From: Zygnema circumcarinatum
Taxonomy: Eukaryota > Streptophyta > Zygnematophyceae > Zygnematales > Zygnemataceae
Assembly: GCA_037447605.1 (NCBI GenBank)
Contig: CM074814.1
Span: 1,853,345-1,917,344 of the forward strand
DNA: 64,000 nucleotides
Direction of reading: 5' to 3'
Below the pieces are notes generated by a model that ran no database searches, had not been told where the DNA came from, and worked only from the letters and a program-made list of their open reading frames with translations. Made by a program: the position numbers and the translations under genes. This document shows positions 1 to 11,700 of the stretch, piece by piece; position 1 is the first letter of the stretch; the number at the start of each line of letters is the position of its first letter.

Positions 1-389
1 GCACGCCGCAAACGGAGTTTGTGAGACCACTTCCGAGGTTCGTACGCATTGGTCAGAAGAGTCCAAGCGTCGTGGGAGCTGGTGGCGTCACGGACGTGTC
101 CGATGAGACTGCGCTGAATGCCGAGTGTGATGCGGAGAAACGCCTTCTTGTCACGTTTTGTCCAATCGGCGATCTCCTTCGCGCGTGCAGCCAAGGCGGC
201 CGCGTCGGCGGTGGAGGGAAGTGGCAAAGGACAGGTCTCTAGACCAGTAACGACAGACCACAGATTCTCTTCCTCAAAAAGCTGCTGGCACTGAAACTTC
301 CAGTCGTGCCAGTTTGTCCCATCAAATTTTTCAAGCGCATTTGAGGCATGAGTGGGCCCATAACCTATTGAAAAAGACGGAGTGGACAT
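1..389 (-). CDS. Ty1/copia-type Gag, N-terminal part (runs off left edge)
   Basis: On the minus strand an uninterrupted reading frame starts at an ATG at 389 and runs for 129 codons to the window edge. It contains the hallmark start of plant copia Gag (UBN2/DUF4219 type): a phenylalanine-aspartate-glycine-threonine-asparagine-tryptophan core (FDGTNWHDWKFQ, about residues 22-33), a following leucine/tryptophan segment (LFEEENLW), and the later DAWTLLTNAYEP block. In this family Gag forms the virus-like particle that packages element RNA. No stop or frameshift is visible, so the copy may be young. Protease, integrase and reverse transcriptase would lie outside the window. The family call is firm; element integrity is unknown. 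Confidence 0.85.
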   Translation of the reverse strand, partial: MSTPSFSIGYGPTHASNALEKFDGTNWHDWKFQCQQLFEEENLWSVVTGLETCPLPLPSTADAAALAARAKEIADWTKRDKKAFLRITLGIQRSLIGHVRDATSSHDAWTLLTNAYEPRKWSHKLRLRR

Positions 390-680
390 TGTACGATCAA
401 AGTGAGGACAGAGAGAGTTGACACAAAAGACAGATGTGTGATTAACGTGGTAAAAAGTACAATGTCCTAATCTGTTTTATATACATTGCGGCTAGAGCTA
501 CACGACAAAAGAGTGTGGAACTAGCCTGAGTAAGGGCGGCTGGGTGTAAGCACAGAGCCGCAAAGGCACAACTAAACTAACAGTGAAAGTACAAGCTAAA
601 AGGACAGCCAGGTGTAAGTACACGTGGCTGGGAAAACGACAAAATAGTACGACAAAACTGAGAATGTCGGATTCTCAACA
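1..680 (-). mobile_element. 5' end of a Ty1/copia LTR retrotransposon, candidate 5' LTR about 390-680
   Basis: Upstream of the Gag frame, minus-strand sequence beginning at 680 reads TGTTGAGAATCCGACATT, resembling the 5' tip of plant copia LTRs (TGTTG...). A TATA-like box (TATATAAAA) lies at 475-483 in the same orientation, as expected for an LTR promoter. I could not see a convincing initiator-Met tRNA primer-binding site or the inner LTR end, and the matching 3' LTR is outside the window, so LTR boundaries are inference. The element faces away from the F-box gene, whose promoter begins right next to the LTR tip. Confidence 0.6.
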
Positions 681-699
681 AGGGAACCCTCCGCCCGCC

Positions 700-1087
700 C
701 GCCCGGCCGCGCCAGGCTGGCTGGCCAACTGGCGCCTTCTGGCGGCGCCACGTGGCCTGCCCCGCGCCGGCGCGGGCTCCCTTTCCCTCCCCGCTCGGGC
801 CCCGGCCCCTCCGCGCTGCCACGTGGCGGTCCGCCGAGCCCTCGGCGGCGCCGTCAGCGTCCGGTTGACGTGGACCGCCGTGCCACGTGGCGCCTGCAGC
901 CTCGGCTCCGCCGTCGCCATGGGCCCGCCCGCCCGCCCGCCCGCCCGCCCGCCCTACAAGGCCGCCCGCCGGCCTCACTCGCGGACAACCTTCTCTCGCT
1001 CTCTCTCTCGTTCTCTCGCTCTCTCTCTCTCTCTGCTCTGTTCCCAGCGCTGCCTAAAGCGCCACCGTAGCTGCAGAAAGGAAGGCG
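700..1087 (+). promoter_or_regulatory. Promoter/leader of the F-box/PP2 gene with three G-box palindromes
   Basis: GC-rich block with three perfect copies of GCCACGTGGC at 747-756, 818-827 and 882-891 (spacings 71 and 64 bp), the binding core of plant bZIP/bHLH factors. It also has a GCCC microsatellite at about 926-955 and a CT-rich tract at about 991-1040 typical of plant core-promoter or leader pyrimidine patches. No clear TATA box is seen. Assignment as promoter rests on position. Confidence 0.6.
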
Positions 1088-2074
1088 ATGGACGGGAAGA
1101 AGCTGCAGTTGCAGATGTTCCCCCTCAACGAGCTTCCGGAGGGTTGCTTGGCGGAGGTGATGCGGCATCTTTCTCCTGACGACGTAGGGAGACTCGCTTG
1201 CGTGAGCGCCACGTTTGCAGCGGCTGCGCGCTCGCACACTGTGTGGGAGGTGCTTGTGCCAAGGCAGCATGGGCCCTTTTGGAAGATGGCCTCTCCTGCT
1301 CGGCCTATTGCACCTGCGCACCCCCATGGATCGCCCAGCCTGGAGCTCTACAAAGCTCTTAGGAAGGGCGTCTACTTCAACAATGGACGGTACCACCTAG
1401 ACGTGAATCCTCTCACCGGCCAGTTCCGCATCAGCATCTCTGTGGCGCAGGCCATGGAGGTCACCTGGAGCCGCCACAGAGGGAGGCCGGAACTGTGGGC
1501 AAAAACTCCTGCAATTCGCACCTCTCCGTTTCTCAAAACTGGACACCTTGCAGTTATTCACTGGACGAAGATTAAGTGCGAGCTGGACCTCTGCCTTCCT
1601 CCTGGATCCTATTCCGTTATGTGGCGACTTGGTCGGGAATACCTCCCTGAAGATGAAGATGATCTGTTTGAGCAGCATCCTAACAGTCCTGCGGATTCTC
1701 CGCCACTGAGTCCGGGCCCTTCGTCTCCAACATGTAGCAACGTAAACAACACTCGTGCGGGGCGCATGGGCGTCTCTTTTATCTGCTTGGAAGTGGGAGC
1801 GCAGAGCAAGATAGCCGTGAAAGAGGGAAAACCAGTCATTGCTGCAGTGCCAATATCGCAGGAAAATGTTGCTGTGGTGCCTCAATGGACAGAATTCAAG
1901 GTCGCTGAAATATTTGTGGATGCAAACTCCGAGAAGTCCGATCTCTGCAGAGTTCAGCTTGAGGCCGAGCTGAAAGATACTCCTCGGCGTAAAGTCGCCT
2001 TGTATGCGGACTCGCTGGTGTTGGAGTCGCAGCAGCCAACAGCAGGCAGTATAGTCAAAAGGTTAAAGGAATAG
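1088..2074 (+). CDS. F-box protein with a PP2 (phloem protein 2-like) lectin domain
   Basis: Single-exon frame of 328 residues. Residues about 11-60 form an F-box (FPLNELPEGCLAEVMRHLSP, then the CVSATF and VWEVLVP blocks), the part that docks on SKP1 in SCF ubiquitin ligases. Residues about 95-325 match the PP2 domain: FNNGRYHLDV, ITWS-like EVTWS, an HWTKIKCELDLCLPPGSYSV stretch and a conserved FICLEVG block. In land plants this pairing (PP2-B) couples carbohydrate or glycoprotein recognition to ubiquitination. A Ser/Pro/acid-rich insertion at about 185-215 is unusual. Land-plant PP2-B genes usually carry introns; this one has none. The first ATG after the CT-rich leader was taken as start. 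Substrate is unknown. Confidence 0.88.
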   Translation: MDGKKLQLQMFPLNELPEGCLAEVMRHLSPDDVGRLACVSATFAAAARSHTVWEVLVPRQHGPFWKMASPARPIAPAHPHGSPSLELYKALRKGVYFNNGRYHLDVNPLTGQFRISISVAQAMEVTWSRHRGRPELWAKTPAIRTSPFLKTGHLAVIHWTKIKCELDLCLPPGSYSVMWRLGREYLPEDEDDLFEQHPNSPADSPPLSPGPSSPTCSNVNNTRAGRMGVSFICLEVGAQSKIAVKEGKPVIAAVPISQENVAVVPQWTEFKVAEIFVDANSEKSDLCRVQLEAELKDTPRRKVALYADSLVLESQQPTAGSIVKRLKE

Positions 2075-3005
2075 AGCTTTGCGTAGGTAATTTGCATGAA
2101 AATTCGTATTATCTTTGTAACAGAAACTGCTGCGAGGCAGCACAGATTGAGTTTTCACCCGGTAAATCAGACCCGCTTTTCTCCTGCTCTCAGTCAATGT
2201 CTTATGACTGTGGCAGAGCAACAAACGTAAATAAAACGTAAATATTGTCTTTCAGCAAATGTAGGTGTGCAGAACTTAGATAGGGTAACCGCAAACTACG
2301 ACACTTTAATCTGATATAATAAATCGGTATTAGCATATTAATGTATAGTGCAGATTTCATTCAGAAAGCGAAGCAAATTATAACCATGGACTAACCTTCA
2401 TAACCTCTTTGAAGGGGCGTTCATGAAAAATGGAAAGCACTGTAAATATCAATTTTCGTTTTCTAAGTATGCACAAGTGCTACGCTAGACAAAAAAAAAA
2501 AAGAGCGGGCACTTAGGAAAATGGAATGTGTACTTTCTGTATAGCAAAATTGATTATAACTTTTTTTTTTATTATCGAAGTTCTTCCATGTTCTATTCTG
2601 TACAATTATGAATTTTGCCAAACTGCCTTTTACAGTCGAAACAAAACATATCATAAACAACTTTGATTTTTTTTTAATCAAGGTTTTAAAGAACATATTA
2701 CGTGCGGGAACAAAATTTTCGTTTCTATAATCATTCCATATAACATTTTATCAATCTGACGAGGTTAACAAAGCTTAAATACTCAGCCAAATATGTAAAT
2801 GAAGAGTAATATCTACTTCACATTACTGCAACATCCTATTCGTATTTTTTTTTTTTTTTTTTGCTATTAGCAAGTAACAATGATACATATATATATAACC
2901 CTACAACCCTCACCCTAACTTTAACTCTAACCCTACTCCCTCCCTAACACAACGGCTTGACTATGTAACTGTCCTTCATAACAGTGGAACGGCTGTGCTG
3001 CATGC
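2075..3005. other. Intergenic region between convergent genes
   Basis: AT-rich 3' flanks of the F-box and propeller genes. An AATAAA lies near 2230, just downstream of the F-box stop. It contains long A and T runs and a degenerate telomere-like tract at about 2897-2946. No coding signal seen. Confidence 0.5.
2897..2946. repeat. Degenerate telomere-like tract (CCCTAA variants)
   Basis: Repeated CCCTA/CCCTAA/TCTAACCC-like words in about 50 bp. It is too irregular for functional telomere; similar tracts occur near 32030 and 43430. Confidence 0.45.
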
Positions 3006-4343
3006 CTAGGAACCACAGCGCTTCCACTTCGTGTAGTCACTTCCGTCGCTCACTACAAGCCCTATTCCCTGCTGGGGGACCACATCGCCCTGCAGCTTCC
3101 CCACCCCAAGATAGTACATCCTGAAGCTCTCGTCCGGCATAGCCACCACATACGGCGTCGCAACTATCTCATTGTCCCACACATCCTCGCCCTTTCGAGA
3201 CTTCAGAATTGGGCCGCCGGGCTGCTCTCCTACTCCCGTCGCTCTCTCCCACACAATTCCATCAACGCTGGTGGCCAAGCCAATGCCAAAGTTAAACATT
3301 ATATCAGAGCCTTCATAAAACATAACAAACTTATCACCAATGCGCAGAACGTGACGCACTGACACCCCCCCATCATCCCAGGAGCCCGAAGCACCTCTAG
3401 AAAGTACTTTCCCATGCTTCTTCCACTTCAAGCCGTCGTCGGAAAGTGCAAGCCCCACAGAAAAAGAAGGAATTTCCAACTCTGAACCTCTCTCTCGCGT
3501 GTGATATGTCATCAACCAAGAACGAGAGAGCGGGCCCCTCCCTCCAGGAGGAACAACTCTAGCCCACGCAATTCCAAGCTCGTCGAAGTCGCCTGGCATT
3601 CCAAGCTGAAGTAGGGGCTCGCTCGGCCTAGTGTAATTGATTCCATCACTTGACTCTGCAAATCCTGGGCGTATTCTGACCCCTTTGAAGGTGCCTTTCA
3701 TCCCCGGAACTTCCCCATCCTCCAGTCCTGCACCAAGGTAGAACATTCCCCAACGATCCGGTTTGTTTTCTTCTGTTATTCTCACCACGTCACTGACTGC
3801 AATCTGAACAGAGTCAAAGGCCTCGACATCCTCAGAAGGATCCATGATTGCGCCATTCTTCAATGGCCCTCTAAACCTCTTCCACTTAATTCCATCTTCG
3901 CTTGTTGCCAGCCCTATTCTGCCCGTCGGGATGGGACCAGGTGGTACCACCCCTTTGCTCCAGGAGTCACCATCCCTTCCATAATAGTACATGCGCCATT
4001 GGCTGTCTGCTAATTGCTCAATTGCCCCGTCCATGTCTTCCTTGCCGTTCAGATGATCTCCTGCCGCCTGCCTTAAAGGAGGTACGACAACAGCCCCAGA
4101 AAAGCAGCGCGCATCCCACCACTCTTCCTGCATCGAGGGTGGCCCAAATACTCTCCCCTCATACCTACAATCCACACCCCTCCCACTCGCCTCTGCTCGC
4201 AAAGCCATCCGATTATCCTCTCTCGTCGAACATGCAGCCGCCATGGATCTCGCCAAACCACCATAAGCCCACATGCAGGACTGTTCTTCTCGGAAAGGCA
4301 CAGGCCTCAGCCATGTGCTTGTAAGGCCAAACGCCAGGCTCAT
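3006..4343 (-). CDS. Five-bladed beta-propeller protein, arabinanase/levansucrase/invertase (GH43/GH32) superfamily, intronless copy
   Basis: Uninterrupted frame of 445 residues with no intron. Five evenly spaced motifs of the form G-[LIF]-A-x-S-x-D-G-x-x-[WY] are visible (GLATSEDGIKW, GFAESSDGINY, GLALSDDGLKW, GLATSVDGIVW, GLVVSDGSDYTKW), one per blade, plus MYYYGRDG, MFYLG, WLMTYHTR and MFYEGSD. This fold hydrolyses or transfers furanosyl or pyranosyl sugars in bacteria; the plant members are poorly characterised and I do not assign a substrate. The N-terminus (about 50 residues, Arg/Ser/Ala rich) could be a plastid presequence. A paralogue with two introns lies at 41304-43018. Divergent from the FAD monooxygenase at 4749. 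Confidence 0.75.
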   Translation of the reverse strand: MSLAFGLTSTWLRPVPFREEQSCMWAYGGLARSMAAACSTREDNRMALRAEASGRGVDCRYEGRVFGPPSMQEEWWDARCFSGAVVVPPLRQAAGDHLNGKEDMDGAIEQLADSQWRMYYYGRDGDSWSKGVVPPGPIPTGRIGLATSEDGIKWKRFRGPLKNGAIMDPSEDVEAFDSVQIAVSDVVRITEENKPDRWGMFYLGAGLEDGEVPGMKGTFKGVRIRPGFAESSDGINYTRPSEPLLQLGMPGDFDELGIAWARVVPPGGRGPLSRSWLMTYHTRERGSELEIPSFSVGLALSDDGLKWKKHGKVLSRGASGSWDDGGVSVRHVLRIGDKFVMFYEGSDIMFNFGIGLATSVDGIVWERATGVGEQPGGPILKSRKGEDVWDNEIVATPYVVAMPDESFRMYYLGVGKLQGDVVPQQGIGLVVSDGSDYTKWKRCGS

Positions 4344-4748
4344 GGTACAGCCCTTCCCCCCTCTGCTCCTCCATGCTCCTCCTTTTGTGAGTCATCAACA
4401 GCCCCAATCGAAGCGTCGCTTTGCAGGAAGGGCGGAGCTTCCAAAGAGAACCTCCAGACATTCAAGGAGAGGGAGAGAGAGCCACATTAGGCAATACGTA
4501 ACAGAGAGAGAGAGAGCGAGTGAGAGCGAGATGGGGACAGGTCGAGCCGACGGCGTGCGGAAGTGCCATCGCCGGTGGGGAACCCATGCGTCGTGACCAG
4601 TCGTGACGTCATGTGACATCGTCCTAAAGTGCACGTCACCGCCGGCGCTTGCTCCCCTCCGCCCGCCTTCTGCGCTGCCTTTGTCGCTTAAAAAGAAAGA
4701 ACGGGCCGGAGGCTATGGCCATGGCCTTGGCTGTGGCCGGCGAGAGCT
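4344..4748. promoter_or_regulatory. Shared upstream region of the propeller and FAD monooxygenase genes
   Basis: 405 bp between divergent starts. It holds a GA-rich microsatellite at about 4500-4531 and GC-rich sequence. No GCCACGTGGC copy here. Promoter role is positional inference. Confidence 0.4.
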
Positions 4749-7700
4749 ATGGCGGCAGCGCAGCTATGCGCAGGAAGCCTCATGAGGAGGTTTCCTGGGA
4801 GGTGCGATGGGTCCGAGACGGCTTGTTGGAGGGGTGGGAAGGGAGGGGCGAATGTTTGTGTGAGGCGGTGTGGGGAGATGGCCCGGGCATCTGGAGGAGG
4901 AGAGGGAGGTGACGGCGGTTTGATTGAGAGGGGAGGCAAGGCGGTGGCTGGATCAGTGGCTATCGTGGGAGGGGGGCTGGGAGGGCTGGCGACGGCCTTA
5001 GCCATGAGGGGGCGTGGCATTGACGCACAGGTACGTTTTCATGGGCTCCCATTTGGTTTATGCGTCAGGTGAGTGGTAATTGTAGTAAATTGAGCTGTGT
5101 AGGAGGTTTTTTTTTCGCCCAATCCGTGTCGCTCCAGTTTACGCAATCCGTGGTTGCAGAGATACAGGAATGAGTTTTTGCCGTATAATATCTTGAACAG
5201 GTGTATGAGAAGAATCATATGATCGCTGGAGGGGAGGGGACAATGATTTCCTTATTCTCCAATGGAATCTGTGCGTTATCACATATCGATCCAGCTATTG
5301 TTCCACAGGTGAGGCCACGCAAACAGTACTGGCAGCTGGTGAAATAAAGCAGCGAAAATAGAATGCAAACATGGGATCCCACTTTCTTTTTCATATTTTG
5401 ATTAAGGAAAGTCTGCTTCTCCCTATTTCCATAATTCTCAATCTAACGTATTCCATTGAAGCAAAGCCTGCAGCTCAAAGTGGCAGGAGTTGCAAACCCT
5501 GTGTGTCTCAACTGCACACCATCCGGCCAACTGGTCGCGAATTGGGACATTTCCACAAAAATGGAGTCCAAGTACGGATATCCGATGATTGCTATTCGCT
5601 GGCGGTCTGTGCTGGACATTCTGAGCCGACTTCTGCCTGCAGACTGCATCCACACGGGGCATGAGTTTGTTGGGGTTGAACAGGTGAGCTGAGGATTGTG
5701 TGAATCCAAGATCGTTTATTTTGTCGTAGCAGGAGGGAATGTGCTCCGAATGATATGAATTTTTCAACAGGGATTGACGAATCTTCAATTCAATTCAATT
5801 CAATTCCAGGTACAGTTTGACGCAAGATTTTTCTCTTTAACGAGAAGGGGAAAAAAGAGGGATTTTTCTCTTTCGTTCAATTCACATATTCGATTGGTAT
5901 CGAAATTGGCTGCTTCTACATGCAAAAGGCCACTCCGCGGGCGACTCCTTTTTTGGCTCGGCGATTCTTGCAATTGTGTTCACCGCGGTTGTCTTGGATG
6001 CAACACTATTAGTACCATCAGAACTGCATATGGTTCCCGATTCAATAGAATACAGCCAGGTCGTTATTCCAATGAATTGGTCTGCAATATGCGTAGTGAC
6101 TCGCTTCAAAAAAAGTCGTGTGATCGGGGATGCAGGACGAAGCAAAAGTTATCGCAAAGTTCAAAACAGATGAGGGAGAGAAATCTGTAGAGGTGAGGAC
6201 AGTGCCCTGACCCTGCACCCTTCGCAAGGCTGCAAGTCGTTTTAACTATTACGCATTCTTGTTGTAACTTCCTTCTATCGATACAGTATATACCGATACC
6301 GACACACCCTGCAGAGAAGAATCGTCTCGCTTAGAACTTTCCAAAATTTATCATTATTTATTATTTATCATTTAGCATCTGGTCGTCAATGTCACATCTG
6401 CCACCCTATCTCAACCCGAGTGACACCTCTTGTCAAAAAGCTTAAACTTCGCTTCAATCCTACTGATGTTTTAAGTACCCTCCCAGTGATTGGGAGCACG
6501 TCCTCACCTCAGCTTCTCTCCAACAGCGCTGCCAGAAAGTCCCCTCGCGTGCTGCCTCATTCCCCTCTCCCTCTCTCCCTCCTTTTGCGTGTGAGAGAGA
6601 GCCGTACGGTCGGCCCCTCTCACAAGTCCTGTCCTGTCGCTGTGCTGTGCAGGCAGCGCTGCTGGTGGGTGCAGATGGCCTGCGTTCCAACGTTCGTGCC
6701 GACGTGGCTGGCCCTCATTGGCCACACGACAATGAGCGCACCATCTGGAGGGCGATGGTTCCCATCGACCGCTGCGCGCACCCTGTGAGTGCTCCTACCG
6801 GCGCCCTCGTTTCTGAGCACCATCCAATACCAGGGCCAGAACCACCACGCAGTGGTGGGAACATGCAGGGTGTGTCCCTCCCCACACAATGTCACAACCC
6901 TAATTTTGGCTGCCATGGCAGCTGGTGGAAGGTGGGCACATAGTGGCAGCTGTGGGAGAAGGGCGCACTGCCACCATAGGGGACGCGGGAAGCGAGTGGC
7001 TCTATTGGGCATACACGGTAACAGATGCGGTGAGGGGAGAGGGAGTGCCCACACGGTCGAAGGATGGGGAGGAGGCAAAGGAACTTCTGCGGAATTACTT
7101 TCAGGGATGGGATCTTGCTCTGCACGTGTTGGAGGTGGGGGACACCCTGTCTTGGCTGGAGGATGAAAGGGATTTTTGAGGTTAAGAAGGGTTAAAGTAA
7201 GTGGATACCATTGTTGAGAGGGGTTTCTAGGAGGAGTGAGTGATGCGCTTTTTTGACAAGCTGGTAATCTAAACAAAAGTTTAGATTGTACATGAAAGTG
7301 TGATGCTGCAAGGAAGCATGTCCGGCCGTGCAGGTGACTGAGCCGGATGCCATTCTGGAGAGGCGAGTTCTTAATTTGCCTGTTCTCGATCAATGGGCGT
7401 ACGGCCGAGTAGCGCTCCTGGGAGGTAAGCTAGCTGTTTTTTTCTCTGTTTTTTTAAGGCTTGAATGATTGTCAGTCCCGCACTATGTTTTTCACGCTGC
7501 AATTAATCTGTGTCAGCTTTAAGTGATCACATGCTTCTCCCCGCAGATGCTGCCCACGCAGTGGTGCCTGTGCTGGGCCAAGGCGCCAACCTCGCCTTTG
7601 AAGATGCATGGGAGCTTGCCAATCAACTAGCTTCAGCCCCGGACGCAAGGTATCCATTCTGATGGATTCTGCTTGAGAGAGAGCAGAGAGAGAGCTTGTT

Positions 7701-8094
7701 GAGGAAAGAGCAGGGAGGATAGCCCACCAACAGATGAAGTAATTCCCTGCATGGGAGGCACCTGGCAGCTATCCTCCAGTCCCGTCGCATTCTGGATAGC
7801 CGCCATCCATCGCTGCACTTTCATGCCATGTCTCCCTCCCTCCCTACCTCCCTCCCTCCCTCTCCCCTCCCTCCCTCCCCCCTCCCTCCCCCCCCTCCTC
7901 CCTCTGGCAGGAGCGCGCTGAAAGAGTACGAGGCAGTGCGCATCCCTCGAGCTCGAGCCATCGCAGCGCAGAGCATGGGAGCGTCTGCCAAAACGTACGC
8001 CTCCTCGATTGATGAACAGACAGGGCCGCCCAAGCATGGAGACATGGCGAGGTTTCAGGACTACATGTACGGCTATGTGGGAGGGCGCCTGTGA
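4749..8094 (+). CDS. FAD-dependent monooxygenase, zeaxanthin epoxidase/UbiH-like (PHBH fold)
   Basis: Ten exons assembled in phase: 4749-5030, 5201-5308, 5462-5683, 6136-6192, 6653-6784, 6834-6869, 6922-7134, 7334-7424, 7547-7649, 7911-8094; 475 residues. The Rossmann motif is VAIVGGGLGGLATA (about 70-83), with an acidic residue after strand 2 (VYEK). The DG motif is GADGLRSNVR (about 229-238) and the FAD-ribityl GD motif is LLGDAAHAVVPVLGQG (about 378-393), followed by ANLAFEDAWELA. These define group A flavoprotein monooxygenases, which hydroxylate or epoxidise using NAD(P)H and O2. No FHA domain as in plant zeaxanthin epoxidase, so the substrate is open. The first 65 residues are Arg/Gly/Ala rich and may be a plastid presequence. 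The short 36-nt sixth exon is the least certain. Confidence 0.85.
7829..7900 (+). repeat. CCT/CCCT microsatellite in the last FAD monooxygenase intron
   Basis: About 70 bp of CCTCCCTCC-type pyrimidine repeat directly before the last acceptor. It may serve as the polypyrimidine tract. Confidence 0.7.
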
Positions 8095-8789
8095 GGGAGG
8101 CCGCTTGAGTGAAAGTTGGGTGGGTTATATCGTGTTATGCAATGCAGCTGCTTGTTTAAGAATTGGGCTTTTTAAGTTGTATTTTTTTTTTAAATGGACA
8201 TGCGGTAGCGGAGTTGAGCATTGTCCGAGAGAGGTGATGCCTGTGTGCAGCTACACGTCCCTTTATGTCCATTTTGCCCTATGCAGCAGCTTGTAGGCGT
8301 GGGGAGGTCGAAGGGAGAGAGATAGTTATGACTTAATTACGTTGCATGTGTCCGCCAATGTTTGTTGATCTGCATTCTAACTTTAAAAACATCTCCTTAA
8401 AATCTCAATCTCAATGCTAAAGCAAAATAATTGCAACCAAGCAGACAGAATAAATTGTGCGTATTCTCAACTGCCGCACACGCAACTAGGAATGCATGCA
8501 TTGAACAACATCAACATGGAACATTGAACGCTAGAAAGGTTGCAAATCTCTCCTAGAAAGGTTGGTGGTCCAAGAAGATCTTTGGAGCACGTCACGAGAC
8601 TCGAACAAGCGACCTCTGCCCCGACCCCCCCTCCATTCAGAACTACAGTACTGTCGCTCGTCTTCCAACCGGTTTCCGCCACGTGGACTATCTGTCTTAT
8701 GTGGCGTGTCCCCATTGGTCGACGCCGTTCCGAATGGCCTAGTGTCCTCTTGCCTTCCCCTTCTCCCTCGCCTGCAGCTGCGGGGCGCC
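8095..8789. other. Intergenic region upstream of NFXL1
   Basis: 3' flank of the FAD monooxygenase and 5' flank of NFXL1. A CCACGTGG core occurs at about 8680-8688. The frame upstream of the chosen NFXL1 ATG is open back to 8562 but codes for nothing recognisable. No other gene seen. Confidence 0.5.
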
Positions 8790-11700
8790 ATGGAGGGGGG
8801 CCGGCGAAGGGCGCCTGCCGCCATGGCGGGCGTGCAGGGCGTGCTCGGCGCTGCACCCGCTCAAAGGCTTGGGCCTGCTGCTGCACCCGCAATACCGAAT
8901 GCTTGGGGTAAGCCGCCTGGCGCCTCATCTTCTCCCTGGAACTCCGCCGCAGCAGGTTCAGGGCCACCTCGAGCAGCTCCTGTTGTGCTCCCATCGTGGG
9001 AGAGCAGCGTTCCGCCTCGAGCTGACAGCAGCGATGATGATTCGTTCAGTGGAGACGAGGACGACGAAGTCGGGTTGCAGGGAGGATCAGAAAAGCGGCG
9101 GGCTGGGGTTGAGGAATTGGAAGGTAGCATATTCGGAGGCTATCTACAAGGCAGGGTACATGAGACAGACGGAAAGGTTTTTGAAGCAGGTTTGGAAAAA
9201 ATTCGCGACCAGTTGCTTGCGGGACATTCTGGAGCCACAAGATGCTTGATATGCTTGGAGCGTATCAAAGGCTCGGACCCAGTATGGTCTTGCACCGAGA
9301 GTTGCTACTGCATTTTTCACATAGTATGCATACAAGCCTGGGCGCGCCAGTCGGCCAATGCCGCTGCCGCTCGAGCAGCCAATCAAAATCTTCCCTCTCT
9401 GGCTGAGTCAGCAGGCGAAGGCCTTAGCACTAATTCTGCAGGTTTGCACGGTTCAAGCAGATCAGCAGCTCAGCTGGCAGCTCAGGCTGCTCTGGAAGCA
9501 AGCTGGCACTGCCCTAAGTGCAGACATGAGTATTCCCCGGGGGACGTCCCGAAGGTATACCGTTGCTTTTGTGGAAAGCAGCGCGACCCGGAATTCAACC
9601 CTTGGCTGGCTCCTCACAGCTGCGGAGAAACTTGTGAGAAGAAACTTTCCGAAGGCTGCGGCCACAAGTGCACTTTGCTCTGTCATCCCGGTCCTTGCCC
9701 TCCCTGCCCTCAGCTCATACGTTCCTCTTGTTACTGTGGGAAGAAAAAGGACCTCAAGCGCTGCGGGCACCGGGAATTTTCGTGTGCTAAGCAATGTCAC
9801 GGCCAGCTGGCCTGTGGGGTTCACAACTGCGAAGCTATCTGCCATCCAGGAGAATGCCCTCCATGCCCTAAAAAGAGTGAGTATAGGTGCCGTTGCGGGC
9901 AAATTAGTGAAATTAGGAGTTGTGCTGAACGTGACTTCGGCTGCGGACGACAGTGCGACGCAGAGTATCCCTGTGGCAGGCACCAGTGCGAAAAGATTTG
10001 CCATGAGGGGCCCTGTGGTGAGTGTCCTTTATCCGGAAAGAGAAGTTGCCCCTGTGGAAAGTCCGTGTACAGTGATCTCTCCTGTGACAAGCCGTCACCA
10101 ACTTGTGGCCGAACTTGCGATAAGCCTTTGGCATGCGGCCGCCATAGATGTCCTGAACGCTGCCATACAGGCCCCTGTGCCGACACGTGTCGGCTGGTGA
10201 TTGCAAAACGCTGTCGGTGTGGAGGACTGTTGAAAGAGGCAAGTTATCGACTCACATTTCACCGTTTGTAGTCCGTAAGCAACTTATGGAAGTACGCAGG
10301 CAGGAGAATAAGTGTGAAAAGAATATGTTTTGCCATGTAAAGTGCGGACTTTTGTAGTGTGCTCAAACAGTCATCCGACAGAACAGCCAGTCAAGGCCTT
10401 GCCTCGCGCGAACAAGGCGCCTCGTGTCACAGCAAAATCAGCAATCAGCAGACATCTTTTGTCTCATGCGTATAGTTATAGAGCAGATTACATAAGCTCT
10501 CTCTCTAAGGAAGTTAGGCCAAGCCTTGCACAGTTGTTTTGAGGGTTCCATTCCGTTCGTCTGTAGGGTTTTGTCACTCCATGGCGTCGCACATGTAGTT
10601 GACGAAAAAACATAAGATGATCAGATTCGTTGACGGGCTTGGCTTAAAGCAGGTTCCTTGCAGCCAAGAGCTTCACTGCGAGCGTCGTTGCCAACGATCA
10701 CGAAACTGTGGGCGGCACATATGCAAACGGCGATGCTGTGATGGGGCGTGTCCTCCATGTGCAGAGGTTCTGCCAACATAGACTGCTCCCTATTTGACAT
10801 CTGTACCACATACATGTGCAAGGCTGCTTGTTTTAATGTTCTAATCGTAACTTTTTTGTTGGCATTTGACACCTCCTGGGCAGTTCCTTTAGTTTGCTTC
10901 ATGTGCACACCTTGAGATTATACGATGGTGCTTATTCTGAGAAATGATGTGGATGCTAACTGGCTCAGGTGTGTGGAAAAAAGCTCCGCTGTGGCAATCA
11001 TAAATGCCCAGCTCCTTGCCACAGGTGAAGTATTCAGCAGCATATTATACCCAGCATAGTTTATTCTGATGTCGCATGGGACCACTAAAATTGTGACCTC
11101 CGAAAGTTAGAGCATTCAATCAAGTTACCGTTGTGCTGCTAAAAGCGTGCTTGCTGCATCCAATGCGCCTGCCTGAACAGTTGTTGGGATTCGTGGGGCT
11201 CTGTACAGTGGCCCATGTGCACCTTGCCCCCTCACTGTGCGCATCTCCTGTGCTTGCGGGAGCACTGCTTTCACTGTGAGTGCAAAAATAATCAAACTGA
11301 TGAGATGGGATGGAAAGGATAGGTTGCTTCCGGGAAGGAAAGAGACACAGGCCCCTTTCCGTATGTGGTTGTTGTCTAATGTCGTTTTGTCTGCCACTTA
11401 TTTTGAGAGTTAACTTCTGCAGCAGTTAGCTAGCTTTGCTCTGATGAACTGTGCAGGGTGTCAAGGGTGTGTCAGGTTCCATGCGGAGCAGAGAGAGGGC
11501 AAAAACCACCAAAATGCTCCAAGCGCTGCACGATTACACAACTGTGCTGTCATGGTAGCAGCTGCAAGGCAAGTGTATACAGCAATCTCCTATGATTATA
11601 AGATAGGCCGGACTTAATGACAATCAAATTGTCAATACAGCTCGCTCAAAACAGAAACAGCTCTCTCGAATTAGTATCTCTCGGAGTTGTTTCAACCAAG

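Noticed and set aside
583-1396. Several overlapping frames in the F-box promoter
   Set aside because: Composition-driven (GCCC and CT repeats), no family features.
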